In this document: positions 1 to 6,151 of the stretch, in pieces
Layout: each line of letters starts with the position of its first letter
Numbering within the stretch: position 1 is the first letter of the stretch
Source: an uncultured Caldilineales bacterium
GTDB lineage: Bacteria > Chloroflexota > Anaerolineae > JAAEKA01
NCBI GenBank assembly: GCA_937907455.1
Contig: CALESQ010000123.1
Coordinates: forward strand, 1 to 15,642
DNA: 15,642 bases
Direction of reading: 5' to 3'
The notes under the pieces: generated by a model
Databases searched by the model: none
What the model was told of the DNA's origin: nothing
The model's input: the letters and a program-made list of their open reading frames with translations, nothing else
Translations under genes and position numbers: made by a program

Positions 1-176
1 CCGCACTGGCTCGGTCTGGAGACCGGCCAGCGCAATTACCAGCGTGGCTGCGGCCGGTCCCCAGACCGCTGCGGCCGGTCCCTCCGGGATGGTTCCCAAT
101 CTCCAGACCGAGTCCGCATTCCCGCACTGGCTCGGTCTGGAGACCGGCCAGCGCAATTACCAGCGTGGCTGCGGCC
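1..176. repeat. Intergenic repeat cluster: 55-bp direct repeat plus inverted repeats
   Basis: The 55 bases at 1-55 recur exactly at 122-176, an offset of 121 bp. Inside this stretch a 15-bp direct repeat (47-61 and 68-82, starting gctgcggcc) and a perfect 13-bp inverted repeat (100-112 against 131-143, core ctccagaccgag) add further structure. The short palindrome cggtct-gg-agaccg sits inside each 55-bp copy. No coding frame with a plausible protein was found here. The cluster lies just past the end of the aminotransferase gene, so it may be the edge of a dispersed intergenic repeat or MITE-like family that continues outside the window. The repeats are directly visible; their nature is inferred. 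Confidence 0.85.
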
Positions 177-212
177 AGAGCAGTTACTAGCTTAGGTCTG
201 CACCCGCGCTAG

Positions 213-1052
213 CTACTGCTCCCACCCATGATCAGCCTCATAAGCGTGATAGGCGGCCATCAGCCGGGCGGTGATGGGGCCGGGGCTGGCTGGCAGGGCA
301 ATGTCATCCACATGGTGAATGGGCACAATGCGCCGGTGGGTACTGGTGATGAACGCCTCGTCCCAGGTGGACACCTCGTGCAGCGGCAACGCGGTGAAAC
401 GCACAGCAATGCCCAAATCGGCGGCCAGATGCAAGGTGATGGCCTCGGTGATGCCCTCCAACGCGCTGCCGGCTATCGGGCGCAGCAGCTCACCACCGCG
501 CACGGCCAACACATTGCTGGTGCTGCCTTCGGTGATATGGCCGTTGCGATTTACAATCAATCCTTCGTGCGCGCCCACGGCGTTGGCGCGAAAGCGTGCC
601 ATAGCCTGGGCCAGGCAGTTGGTGGATTTAGCCAGCGGGTGAAAGCGTTCGCCCTCGCTGGTGATCACGGCCACACCGACTTCGTGAAACTCTGGGCCGT
701 GGGCGGGGCATGGCTTGAGGTAAAGACCACACACCGGGCCATGCACGCCATCGCTGCCGTAGGCTACGATACGCAGCAGACCGCACGGGCTTTGCAGTGT
801 AGCCGCCAGCCGCCGCGCCCAATCACCGATTTCGGCTACGGGTGCTGGCAAATCCAACTCCAACAGCCGCGCCGACTGTTCCAACCGTTCGAGGTGTTGT
901 TGCAGGTGAAAGAAACGCCCGCGCTCGATCAAGATCGTTTCGTAGATACCAAACGCATCCACCAGCGATTGGTCGGCCACGGGGAAACCGCGCTGCCCTG
1001 CCGGCAGCAGCTCACCATTCAAAACAATGTAGTCAGAAAAAGGGGTTTGCAT
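213..1052 (-). CDS. Class IV (fold-type IV) PLP-dependent aminotransferase
   Basis: The 279-residue protein has the full fold-type IV signature. Lys142 (K-S-T-N-x-L) is the expected Schiff-base lysine, and it is followed by the E-G-x-x-x-N-x-x-G-x-I-x-E-G-S-x-S-N block with Glu175 as cofactor-contacting acid. The N-terminal D-x-x-x-x-D-A-F-G-I-Y-E-T motif (about residues 27-39) is also typical. Length fits the family (270-310 residues). Members act as branched-chain aminotransferase (IlvE), D-amino acid transaminase or aminodeoxychorismate lyase (PabC); substrate cannot be fixed from sequence alone. The ATG start lies only 5 bp after the stop of the upstream nuclease-fold gene, so it is very probably last in the same transcript. 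No clear Shine-Dalgarno precedes it, which suggests translational coupling. A metabolic link to Fe-S assembly is not evident. Confidence 0.9.
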   Translation of the reverse strand: MQTPFSDYIVLNGELLPAGQRGFPVADQSLVDAFGIYETILIERGRFFHLQQHLERLEQSARLLELDLPAPVAEIGDWARRLAATLQSPCGLLRIVAYGSDGVHGPVCGLYLKPCPAHGPEFHEVGVAVITSEGERFHPLAKSTNCLAQAMARFRANAVGAHEGLIVNRNGHITEGSTSNVLAVRGGELLRPIAGSALEGITEAITLHLAADLGIAVRFTALPLHEVSTWDEAFITSTHRRIVPIHHVDDIALPASPGPITARLMAAYHAYEADHGWEQ

Positions 1053-1057
1053 GGGGA

Positions 1058-1786
1058 TTACATCGCTTGCAGCTTGTCGCCAAGCAGGCTGGCAAGAAAA
1101 GTGCGTGGTTCACTGCCATCGAACAGAACACTGATCTGCCTGTCGTCGCCGTCAGGAACCACCGCGGTGATCACGCCGGGGCCAAAGCGGCTGTGGCGCA
1201 CGCGCCGGCCCTCGGCCAGTTGCAACAGATGGGTTGCGGTGGGTGCGGGTGTCGAAGCAGCCGCGGGAATGTTCAGCGCCTCGCGGTCGCGCCACAATTC
1301 AGCAAAGCCAGCCAGATCGTCCGGTTCTTTCACGCGGCGCACAATGCCATCCAGCCGGTCGCGCGCTGCGCCGATCTGCGCGGTCAGGGTTTGCTTTTCA
1401 CCGCGGGGGCGACGGCTTTGCTCCACCGCGGCAGCGATACGCATCAGCAGCAGGCGCAACTTTTGCAGTTGCTCGTTGGGATGCGGATGGTCTATTTCCA
1501 GCAGAAACAGCTCGACATCATGCTCGCGGCAGAGCGCCTCGCGCGTTTGATCGCGCTGAGCCTCTTCCATCACCTCCCAGTCGCTTTGTTTTGGCTGGCC
1601 TTTGGCGGTAAGGCCCACCAGACGCACGGCCAGCCCCAGCTCCGGGTAAAAATAGTCCAGTTTCAGGCGGCGTTTGGTGGCCGGATTGATCAGCCACACC
1701 GGGCTGATCTCGCGTTCCACCTCGAAGCCCTGCAAGGTGCGAGCCAGAATCTCGCCCCAGGCCATGGTGTTGACAACACTGCCCAC
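1058..1786 (-). CDS. Nuclease-fold (DUF559/Vsr-like) protein with C-terminal Tudor-like domain
   Basis: This 242-residue protein has no firm family name. Residues about 38-98 resemble the core of DUF559/Vsr-type endonuclease-like folds: a strand ending in Asp44 (L-D-Y-F-Y-P-E-L), a second strand A-V-R-L-V-G (53-58), a helix with Q-R-D-Q-x-R (77-82), then a C-terminal strand E-L-F-L-L-E. In active members the second strand carries Glu (I-E-V-D-G); here that place seems to hold Arg55, so catalysis is doubtful. Residues about 100-170 look helical. Residues about 190-240 (G-x-R-V-R-H-x-x-F-G-x-G-V-I, ending L-x-x-x-L-G-D-K-L) resemble the Tudor-like end of UvrD/PcrA helicases. The GTG start is supported by a GGAGG at 1793-1797, six bases upstream. 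It lies 24 bp after the MIP18-family gene. Domain assignments are pattern inference. Confidence 0.75.
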   Translation of the reverse strand: MGSVVNTMAWGEILARTLQGFEVEREISPVWLINPATKRRLKLDYFYPELGLAVRLVGLTAKGQPKQSDWEVMEEAQRDQTREALCREHDVELFLLEIDHPHPNEQLQKLRLLLMRIAAAVEQSRRPRGEKQTLTAQIGAARDRLDGIVRRVKEPDDLAGFAELWRDREALNIPAAASTPAPTATHLLQLAEGRRVRHSRFGPGVITAVVPDGDDRQISVLFDGSEPRTFLASLLGDKLQAM

Positions 1787-1792
1787 GGAATT

Positions 1793-1797
1793 CCTCC
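1793..1797 (-). promoter_or_regulatory. Ribosome binding site GGAGG deciding the GTG start at 1786
   Basis: On the minus strand GGAGG is followed by six bases (aattcc) and then GTG. This favours the GTG over the in-frame ATG at 1765, which has no purine-rich motif ahead of it. Confidence 0.7.
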
Positions 1798-1810
1798 GAT
1801 CGTGACGAGC

Positions 1811-2122
1811 CTAGAAGATGCCCAGCTCTTCCCTGGCCCACTCGCTCATCATCTCCGGCGACCAAAAGGGCTGCCAAACGATGTTGATGCTAACCGGATC
1901 GGCTTCGGGGAAGGCGCTTTTCACCGACTGTTTCACGTCGTAGATGATCTGTGGACCGGCGGGACAGCCGGGGCTGGTAAGCGTCATGTCAATATCAATG
2001 CCGCCCTCGTCGGTGCGCACGGCGTAGATCAGGCCAAGGTCTACGATGTTGAGGCCGATTTCGGGGTCTATCACGGTGGTGCGGATACGCTCACGCACGC
2101 TGTCTTCAGTCATTGTTGTCAT
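1811..2122 (-). CDS. MIP18/DUF59-family Fe-S assembly factor (SufT/PaaD-like)
   Basis: The 103-residue protein matches the MIP18 (DUF59) fold throughout. It has D-P-E-I-G-L-N-I-V-D-L-G-L-I-Y at 19-33 and T-S-P-G-C-P at 49-54, where Cys53 is the family's conserved reactive cysteine. The later P-F-W-S-P-E-M-M-S-E-W-A-R-E-E-L-G-I ending is typical of stand-alone bacterial members found in suf operons. Such proteins (SufT, and eukaryotic MIP18/CIAO2) help mature or deliver Fe-S clusters to target proteins. The ATG has AGGAG (plus-strand ctcct at 2130-2134) about seven bases upstream. An ATG three codons downstream is possible but lacks this spacing. It lies 18 bp after the Rieske gene, in the same operon. 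Family is secure; the delivery role is known for the family, and the client is unknown. Confidence 0.93.
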   Translation of the reverse strand: MTTMTEDSVRERIRTTVIDPEIGLNIVDLGLIYAVRTDEGGIDIDMTLTSPGCPAGPQIIYDVKQSVKSAFPEADPVSINIVWQPFWSPEMMSEWAREELGIF

Positions 2123-2140
2123 GGTAGGTCTCCTGTTTGT

Positions 2141-2458
2141 TCAATCCATATCCAAATACAGGTCGTCGCCGCGCACAATCACAGGGTAAGCGGTGATCGG
2201 CTCGAACGCAGGCATGGTCAGGGCACGGCCACTGCGCAGGTCAAAGCGCGCGCCGTGGCGTGGACACTCCACCTGCACGCCGTCCAGCAGCGCGCCTTCG
2301 CTCAGCGGGCCGCCGTCGTGGCTGCAAATATCTTCCACGGCGTAGAATTGTTCGTTGTCTACATTAAATACGGCAATTTCGATATCATCTACAGCAACCA
2401 CAATCCGCCCGCCCGTGGGGATGTCGGCGGCTTGGGCGACTTTGATAAGATGAGGCAT
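2141..2458 (-). CDS. Rieske [2Fe-2S] ferredoxin (dioxygenase-ferredoxin type)
   Basis: This 105-residue soluble protein has both halves of the Rieske cluster site: C-x-H (Cys45, His47, in I-C-S-H-D-G-G-P-L) and C-x-x-H (Cys65, His68, in C-P-R-H-G-A-R-F-D). There is no leader or membrane segment, and the length equals that of small ferredoxins such as BphF/NirD-like proteins. These carry electrons to oxygenases or reductases, but stand-alone copies are often found in suf operons, where the partner is unclear. It follows the first-described SufU-like gene after a gap of 122 bp that contains an inverted repeat, and precedes the MIP18 gene by 18 bp. The ribosome site is weak (AAAGGA about 12 bases upstream). 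Identity is secure; whether it is a client or a donor in cluster assembly is inference. Confidence 0.94.
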   Translation of the reverse strand: MPHLIKVAQAADIPTGGRIVVAVDDIEIAVFNVDNEQFYAVEDICSHDGGPLSEGALLDGVQVECPRHGARFDLRSGRALTMPAFEPITAYPVIVRGDDLYLDMD

Positions 2459-2495
2459 GGGGGAGCTATCCTTTCGGTGAATGGAGGGTTACGTC

Positions 2496-2589
2496 AGGAG
2501 TAACGAGTAACTCGTAACCCAGAATGGACAGATGCGGTTGCAAGAATAACAGGCTCTGCGTTACGCACATCTTCTTACTCGTTACTCCT
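2496..2589. repeat. 15-bp inverted repeat after the SufU-type gene at 2582
   Basis: The arms 2496-2510 and 2575-2589 are exact reverse complements (core ggagtaacgagtaa), separated by 64 bases. The stop codon of the scaffold gene (2582-2584) lies inside the arm that is transcribed first. The transcript would fold into a long-loop stem between this gene and the Rieske gene. No U-run follows, so a simple Rho-independent terminator is unlikely; an mRNA processing or stability element is possible. Similar text occurs at several other gene junctions in this window. Confidence 0.7.
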
Positions 2590-2956
2590 CATCCACGCCC
2601 CACACACCGGCCTTGAGTGCCTTAAGCGGCAACAAGGCGCACTTCAGGCGTACCGGGCCGATTTCAATGCCGAGCAGCGCCAGCAGGTCATCCTTGCCCC
2701 ACTGCTTCAGCTCATCCAGCGACTTGCCAATGATTTCATCGGTCATCATGGAGGCTGACGCCTGGCTGATGGCGCAGCCGCGGCCATCGAAGGCCGCATC
2801 GGTGACTACACCATCTTCCACCTTCAACTCCAGCGTGATTTCATCACCGCAGAAGGGATTGTGATCGGAATGGCTGATATCGGGTGCGGCCAGGTGTCCA
2901 CGGTGACGCGGATGGCGGTAATGGTCGAGAATCTCTTCGCGGTACAGGGAATCCAT
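2582..2956 (-). CDS. sufU: SufU/IscU-type Fe-S scaffold or sulfur acceptor (copy downstream of SufS)
   Basis: The 124-residue protein has the IscU/SufU pattern. Cys36 and Asp38 are in N-P-F-C-G-D, Cys61 is in G-R-G-C-A-I-S-Q-A-S-A-S-M-M, and Cys106 is in R-L-K-C-A-L-L-P-L. These are the three metal-binding cysteines plus the aspartate. The Y-R-E-E-I-L-D-H-Y-R-H-P-R-H-R-G start is typical, which supports this ATG despite no visible Shine-Dalgarno. The gap between the second and third cysteines is 44 residues, close to IscU and shorter than in Bacillus SufU, which has an extra segment there. In SufU systems the protein accepts persulfide sulfur from SufS. It follows sufS by 76 bp. A second paralogue lies at 4250-4651, on the other side of sufS. 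The family is secure; scaffold versus acceptor role is not. Confidence 0.93.
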   Translation of the reverse strand: MDSLYREEILDHYRHPRHRGHLAAPDISHSDHNPFCGDEITLELKVEDGVVTDAAFDGRGCAISQASASMMTDEIIGKSLDELKQWGKDDLLALLGIEIGPVRLKCALLPLKALKAGVWGVDEE

Positions 2957-3000
2957 GGGGAGGGTTAATATTTACGAATTACAGATTAAGGATTAAGGAC

Positions 3001-3039
3001 GGGATAAGATGACCCTGCCACTCTGTCATCTTCTATCCC
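3001..3039. repeat. Hairpin at the 3' end of sufS
   Basis: The arm gggataagatgac (3001-3013) pairs with 3025-3039 (gtcatcttctatccc) with a single bulged base and an 11-base loop. The sufS stop codon (3033-3035) lies within the first-transcribed arm. It belongs to the set of stop-proximal hairpins seen through this operon. No long U-run follows on the coding strand, so termination is uncertain. Confidence 0.65.
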
Positions 3040-4253
3040 AGCAAAGTTTGTACTTTTGTCAGCGCGACGGCAAGCCGGTCTATCTCTTCCAGCGTGTTGT
3101 AAAAGTAGAAGCTGGCTCGGGCACTGGCAGGAATGCCGTAGAAATCGTGGATGGGCTGGGCACAGTGATGACCAGCCCGAATGGCAATGCCTTCGGCATC
3201 GAGAATGGCGGCAATGTCGTGGGGATGCACATCGCCCAGCGTGAAGGCAACTGCGCCACCGCGCTGCTCTGGGCCTGGGCCGAGAATATGCAGCCCCTCC
3301 ACCTGGCTGAGTTGCTGCATGGCATAGCGCACCAACTCGTGCTCGCGCTGCCGAACCCACTCCATACCCAACGCGCTGAGGTAGTCTACCGCCGCGCCCA
3401 GGCCAATCACCTCGGCAATGGCGGGGGTGCCGGCCTCAAACTTCCAGGGCAGGCTGTTCCAGCGCGAGCCGCTCAAGCGCACTTCGCGGATCATATCGCC
3501 ACCACCCATAAATGGCGGCATGGTCTCCAGCAGCTCACGACGACCATACAGCACACCGCTGCCAGTAGGGCCGCACATCTTATGGCCGGAAAACACCAGA
3601 AAATCGCAGTCCAACGCCTGCACATCTACCGGCAGATGAGGGACGCTCTGTGCGCCATCCACCAGAGCCAGGGCACCGACGGCGTGAGCGCGCTGCACCA
3701 ACTCGGCCACCGGGTTGATCGTCCCCAGCACGTTGGACATGGCGGTGAAAGCGAACAGCCGCGTGCGCTCTGTCAGCAGGGTATCCAGCAAGTCCAGCCG
3801 CAGCGTGCCTTCGGGGGCCAGCGGCACGTAACGCAGGGTAGCGCCGGTGCGTTCGGTGATGATCTGCCACGGCACAATGTCGGCGTGGTGTTCCATCTCG
3901 GTGATCAGCACTTCGTCACCTGCCCGCAGGGTACTCAGCCCCCAGCTATAGGCCACCAGGTTCACCGCTTCGGTGGCGTTGCGGGTGAAGATCACCTGCT
4001 TGCTGCTGGGGGCATGGATGAAGCGGGCAATGCGGCCACGCGCGCCTTCATACAGCGCGGTGGCCTCTTCGCTGAGGGTATGTACGCCGCGATGCACGTT
4101 GGCGTTGTGCAGACGATAATAGTCATCCATAGCCTGCAACACGGCCAGCGGCTTTTGCGAGGTGGCAGCGTTATCCAGATAGGCCAGCGGCCGGCTGTTG
4201 ACCTGACGCTGCAATGCGGGAAACTCGGTGCGGAGGGTTTCGATAGCGATCAC
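3033..4253 (-). CDS. sufS: Cysteine desulfurase SufS (group II)
   Basis: This 406-residue PLP enzyme takes sulfur from L-cysteine and holds it as a persulfide, giving alanine. Seen in the sequence: D-N-A-A-T-S-Q-K-P near residues 27-35, T-R-N-A-T-E-A-V-N-L at 90-99, His122-His123 in the cofactor-stacking region, Asp199 and Gln202 in V-D-G-A-Q, the PLP lysine Lys225 in S-G-H-K-M-C-G-P-T-G-S-G, and the persulfide cysteine Cys364 in R-A-G-H-H-C-A-Q-P. The short R-A-G-H-H-C loop is that of group II (SufS/CsdA) rather than IscS. Length equals E. coli SufS (406). The GTG start overlaps the stop of the upstream scaffold gene by four bases (GTGA), so the two are translationally coupled. Its sulfur acceptor is probably one of the flanking SufU-type proteins. 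Confidence 0.97.
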   Translation of the reverse strand: MIAIETLRTEFPALQRQVNSRPLAYLDNAATSQKPLAVLQAMDDYYRLHNANVHRGVHTLSEEATALYEGARGRIARFIHAPSSKQVIFTRNATEAVNLVAYSWGLSTLRAGDEVLITEMEHHADIVPWQIITERTGATLRYVPLAPEGTLRLDLLDTLLTERTRLFAFTAMSNVLGTINPVAELVQRAHAVGALALVDGAQSVPHLPVDVQALDCDFLVFSGHKMCGPTGSGVLYGRRELLETMPPFMGGGDMIREVRLSGSRWNSLPWKFEAGTPAIAEVIGLGAAVDYLSALGMEWVRQREHELVRYAMQQLSQVEGLHILGPGPEQRGGAVAFTLGDVHPHDIAAILDAEGIAIRAGHHCAQPIHDFYGIPASARASFYFYNTLEEIDRLAVALTKVQTLLG

Positions 4254-4651
4254 AATACCTGCCCGGTTCTAAGGCGGCCGGCAAGCTCAACACCGGCGTG
4301 TTTGACTGCATCGAAGGCCAGGGTAACGCAGCGTCGGCGCGCGCCGGCAATATCCGGGCCGATCAGCGCCAGCAGCGGCTCCACCGAAGCAGCTTCGATT
4401 TCGTCCAGGGTTTTGCCTTGCATCAGCTCCATCACCATAGAAGCCGCGGCCTGACTGACGGTGCAGCCCTGGCCCTCGAAGGTCAGAGTCACCGGAGCGG
4501 TGACGTTTTCGCTGCACAGATAAACGGTGACCACATCGCCGCAACCCGGGTTGTTGCTGGTGAAGGCCACAGTTGCCTGAGCAGGCGCACCGTGATGACG
4601 CGGGTGCTGATAGTGATGGAGGATCAAATCAATGTGTTGCTGACGGTTCAT
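4250..4651 (-). CDS. sufU: Second SufU/IscU-type Fe-S scaffold (upstream of SufS)
   Basis: From the ATG at 4651 the product is 133 residues, beginning M-N-R-Q-Q-H-I-D-L-I-L-H-H-Y-Q-H-P-R, which aligns with normal SufU/IscU N-termini. It keeps Cys37 and Asp39 (N-P-G-C-G-D), Cys63 (G-Q-G-C-T-V-S-Q-A-A-A-S-M) and Cys108 (R-R-R-C-V). The frame stays open to a GTG at 4702, but those 17 extra residues do not look like the family. They overlap a hairpin at 4669-4712, and no Shine-Dalgarno precedes either start, so the ATG at 4651 is preferred. The stop overlaps the sufS start by 4 bp. It differs substantially from the paralogue at 2582-2956, so it is an old duplication or separate acquisition, not a recent copy. 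Confidence 0.9.
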   Translation of the reverse strand: MNRQQHIDLILHHYQHPRHHGAPAQATVAFTSNNPGCGDVVTVYLCSENVTAPVTLTFEGQGCTVSQAAASMVMELMQGKTLDEIEAASVEPLLALIGPDIAGARRRCVTLAFDAVKHAGVELAGRLRTGQVL

Positions 4652-4668
4652 GAGGCTGTGCAAAGATA

Positions 4669-4712
4669 ACCCGCAACCGTGCATCCGTAAAACAGCGGCC
4701 ACGATTGCGGGT
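4669..4712. repeat. Leader hairpin ahead of the sufU-sufS pair
   Basis: The 13-base arms acccgcaaccgtg (4669-4681) and cacgattgcgggt (4700-4712) are reverse complements with one mismatch, separated by 18 bases. On the transcribed minus strand the stem ends about 18 bases before the preferred ATG at 4651. It could be a 3' hairpin for the small ORF upstream or a leader structure affecting translation of the scaffold gene. It is not followed by a U-run. Confidence 0.6.
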
Positions 4713-4737
4713 ATGAGACGCAGGCGTCACTCCAAGT

Positions 4738-4962
4738 TTACCAATAGCGAGTGCGGCTTTCTTGAAGGGATTCGAGACTATCAGCCTGAGTGATCGGGAG
4801 GTTAGTACTTCGAATGTCAAAGCGAGATACCTTAGGCAAGCGTTCTGGGCGGCTTGCAAAGGCCCGCCGGTCTCTGCTGCTTAATTTGACCTGATCTTGG
4901 GTCAAAGCGTGTCCCAGGAAAGCAGAGAAGCGCTCTCGGACTTCGACATAGGAGAATACCAT
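4738..4962 (-). CDS. Hypothetical small protein (74 residues)
   Basis: I do not recognise this protein. It begins M-V-F-S-Y-V-E-V-R-E-R-F-S-A-F-L, is polar and Arg/Ser-rich, lacks cysteine, and shows no signal peptide or membrane segment. A GGAG lies nine bases before the ATG (GGAGTAGAGTTGG then ATG), a better ribosome site than several real genes here have. It sits in the same orientation as its neighbours, between the sulfurtransferase and the scaffold gene, in the largest junction of the operon. Local base composition looks more AT-rich than in the flanking genes. It could be a genuine small gene, a recent insertion, or a remnant; the length alone does not exclude chance. Confidence 0.45.
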   Translation of the reverse strand: MVFSYVEVRERFSAFLGHALTQDQVKLSSRDRRAFASRPERLPKVSRFDIRSTNLPITQADSLESLQESRTRYW

Positions 4963-5054
4963 CCAACTCTACTCCACAACAGAGTCAATGCAGCTTTCAC
5001 AAGCCACAGGCTTTTTGCGTCTTTAGTTTGATGTTATGGCCACAAGCAGCAATT

Positions 5055-5083
5055 ATTATCGCGCCAGATCGTTCGAGCGACAA
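5055..5083 (-). promoter_or_regulatory. Possible internal promoter for the lower suf genes
   Basis: On the minus strand TTGTCG (5078-5083) and GATAAT (5055-5060) are exactly 17 bases apart, just downstream of the sulfurtransferase stop. It would give a separate transcript for the small ORF, the scaffold and SufS. The -35 box is only moderately close to consensus, so this is a weak call. Confidence 0.3.
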
Positions 5084-5089
5084 ATGGTG

Positions 5090-5941
5090 CTACTTCTCGA
5101 TCGGGACACCAACCAGGTTGCCCCATTCGGTCCAACTACCATCGTAGTTGCGCACGCTGTTGTAGCCAAGCAGGTAGGTAAGCACAAACCAAGTATGGCT
5201 GGAACGCTCACCAATGCGGCAATAGGCCACTACGGTATCATCAGGCCGCAAGCCTTGCTCTTCTTCGTAGATGGCTCGCAGTTCGTCCGCACTCTTGAAG
5301 GTGCCATCGGCATTGGCAGCCCGCGCCCAGGGTACGTTCCTGGCGCCGGGGATATGGCCGCCGCGCAGCGCGCCTTCCTGTGGGTAGTTAGCCATGTGCA
5401 GCAGCTCGCCGCTATACTCGCCGGGTGAGCGCACATCTACCAACGGCAGGCCAGCTTCTACGTGCGCCAATACCTGATCGCGCAGGGCGCGAATCTTGTA
5501 ATCAGCGCGCGCCTGAGCATGGTAGGCGGTGGACGGATAGCTGGGCACATCTCTGACCCAGCCACGGGCCTCGGCTTCCCATTTAGCGCGACCGCCATCC
5601 ATCACTTTGGCGTTGGTGTGACCGAACAACTGGAACACCCAAAAAGCGTAGGTAGCCCACCAGTTGTTTTTGTCGCCGTAGAACACTACAGTGGTATCGT
5701 TGCTGATGCCATTGGCGGCCATCAACGCTTCAAAATCGGCACGGCCGAGATAGTCGCGGCGCACCGCGTCGTTCAGGTCTTTTTGCCAGTCAATCTGCAC
5801 CGCGCCAGGAATGTGACCGAGGTCATACAGCAAAATATCTTCGTTAGACTCGACAATGCGCACAGTGGGATCATTGAGATGGTCAGCCACCCAGGTGGTA
5901 GAAACCAGCACTTCCGGGTGGATGTAGCCTTTGTGGGTCAT
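5090..5941 (-). CDS. Two-domain sulfurtransferase (rhodanese/SseA-like)
   Basis: The 283-residue protein has two rhodanese domains. The N-terminal domain (about 10-130) has L-G-H-I-P-G-A-V and F-Y-G-D, with no cysteine in the active-site loop (Asp90 is near that place). The C-terminal domain (about 150-283) has L-V-D-V-R-S-P-G-E-Y, G-G-H-I-P-G-A and the active loop Y-C-R-I-G-E-R-S-S with Cys241. The family moves sulfane sulfur from thiosulfate or 3-mercaptopyruvate to an acceptor. The frame stays open upstream to 6148, but that extension is only a translated octamer repeat. AGGAG five bases before the ATG at 5941 fixes the start. Between sufD and the sufU-sufS pair, it may feed persulfide into cluster assembly; that role is inference. 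Confidence 0.93.
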   Translation of the reverse strand: MTHKGYIHPEVLVSTTWVADHLNDPTVRIVESNEDILLYDLGHIPGAVQIDWQKDLNDAVRRDYLGRADFEALMAANGISNDTTVVFYGDKNNWWATYAFWVFQLFGHTNAKVMDGGRAKWEAEARGWVRDVPSYPSTAYHAQARADYKIRALRDQVLAHVEAGLPLVDVRSPGEYSGELLHMANYPQEGALRGGHIPGARNVPWARAANADGTFKSADELRAIYEEEQGLRPDDTVVAYCRIGERSSHTWFVLTYLLGYNSVRNYDGSWTEWGNLVGVPIEK

Positions 5942-5963
5942 GGGGGCTCCTGTGGAGAGAGGA

Positions 5964-6131
5964 AAGGAGACAAGTAGACAGGTACACAGGTATACAGGTA
6001 TACAAGTAGACAAGTACACAGGTAGAGAAGTACACAGGTATACAAGTAGACAAGTACACAGGTATACAGGTATACAGGTATACAAGTAGACAAGTACACA
6101 GGTATACAGGGAGAGAGGGAGACAAGTAGAC
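5964..6131. repeat. Octamer tandem array, 21 units of ARGTANAC type
   Basis: Starting at 5964 the plus strand reads in consecutive eight-base units without a phase break: mostly aagtagac, aagtacac and aggtatac, with a few variants (aaggagac, aggtagag, agggagag, agggagac). There are 21 units over 168 bases. The array is the left arm of a larger inverted repeat with 6152-6235. It lies between sufD and the sulfurtransferase, a few bases before the latter's ribosome site. Read as protein it gives an eight-residue low-complexity pattern, which is considered spurious. Confidence 0.9.
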
Positions 6132-6151
6132 ATGGTCTTGGAGAACAACTT

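Noticed and set aside
842..2503. Long plus-strand open frame of 553 codons
   Set aside because: It lies opposite the nuclease-fold, MIP18 and Rieske genes, whose minus-strand products have clear family motifs. The plus-strand product is rich in His, Gln and Ala without recognisable motifs, as expected for an antisense shadow in GC-rich DNA.
3009..4454. Plus-strand open frame of 481 codons
   Set aside because: Antisense to sufS and the scaffold gene; low-complexity Gln/His/Ala composition and no motif.
5004..5020. Possible plus-strand terminator (aagcc-aca-ggctt followed by ttt)
   Set aside because: The stem has only five pairs and a three-base loop, and there is no plus-strand gene upstream for it to end.
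5972..6131. CRISPR array
   Set aside because: Units are eight bases in direct tandem with no spacers; no Cas gene is near.
5942..6148. 69-residue N-terminal extension of the sulfurtransferase
   Set aside because: It is the octamer array read through (repeating V-Y-L-C-T-C type residues). The frame is open only because 24 bases form three octamers without a stop; AGGAG before the ATG at 5941 supports the shorter protein.
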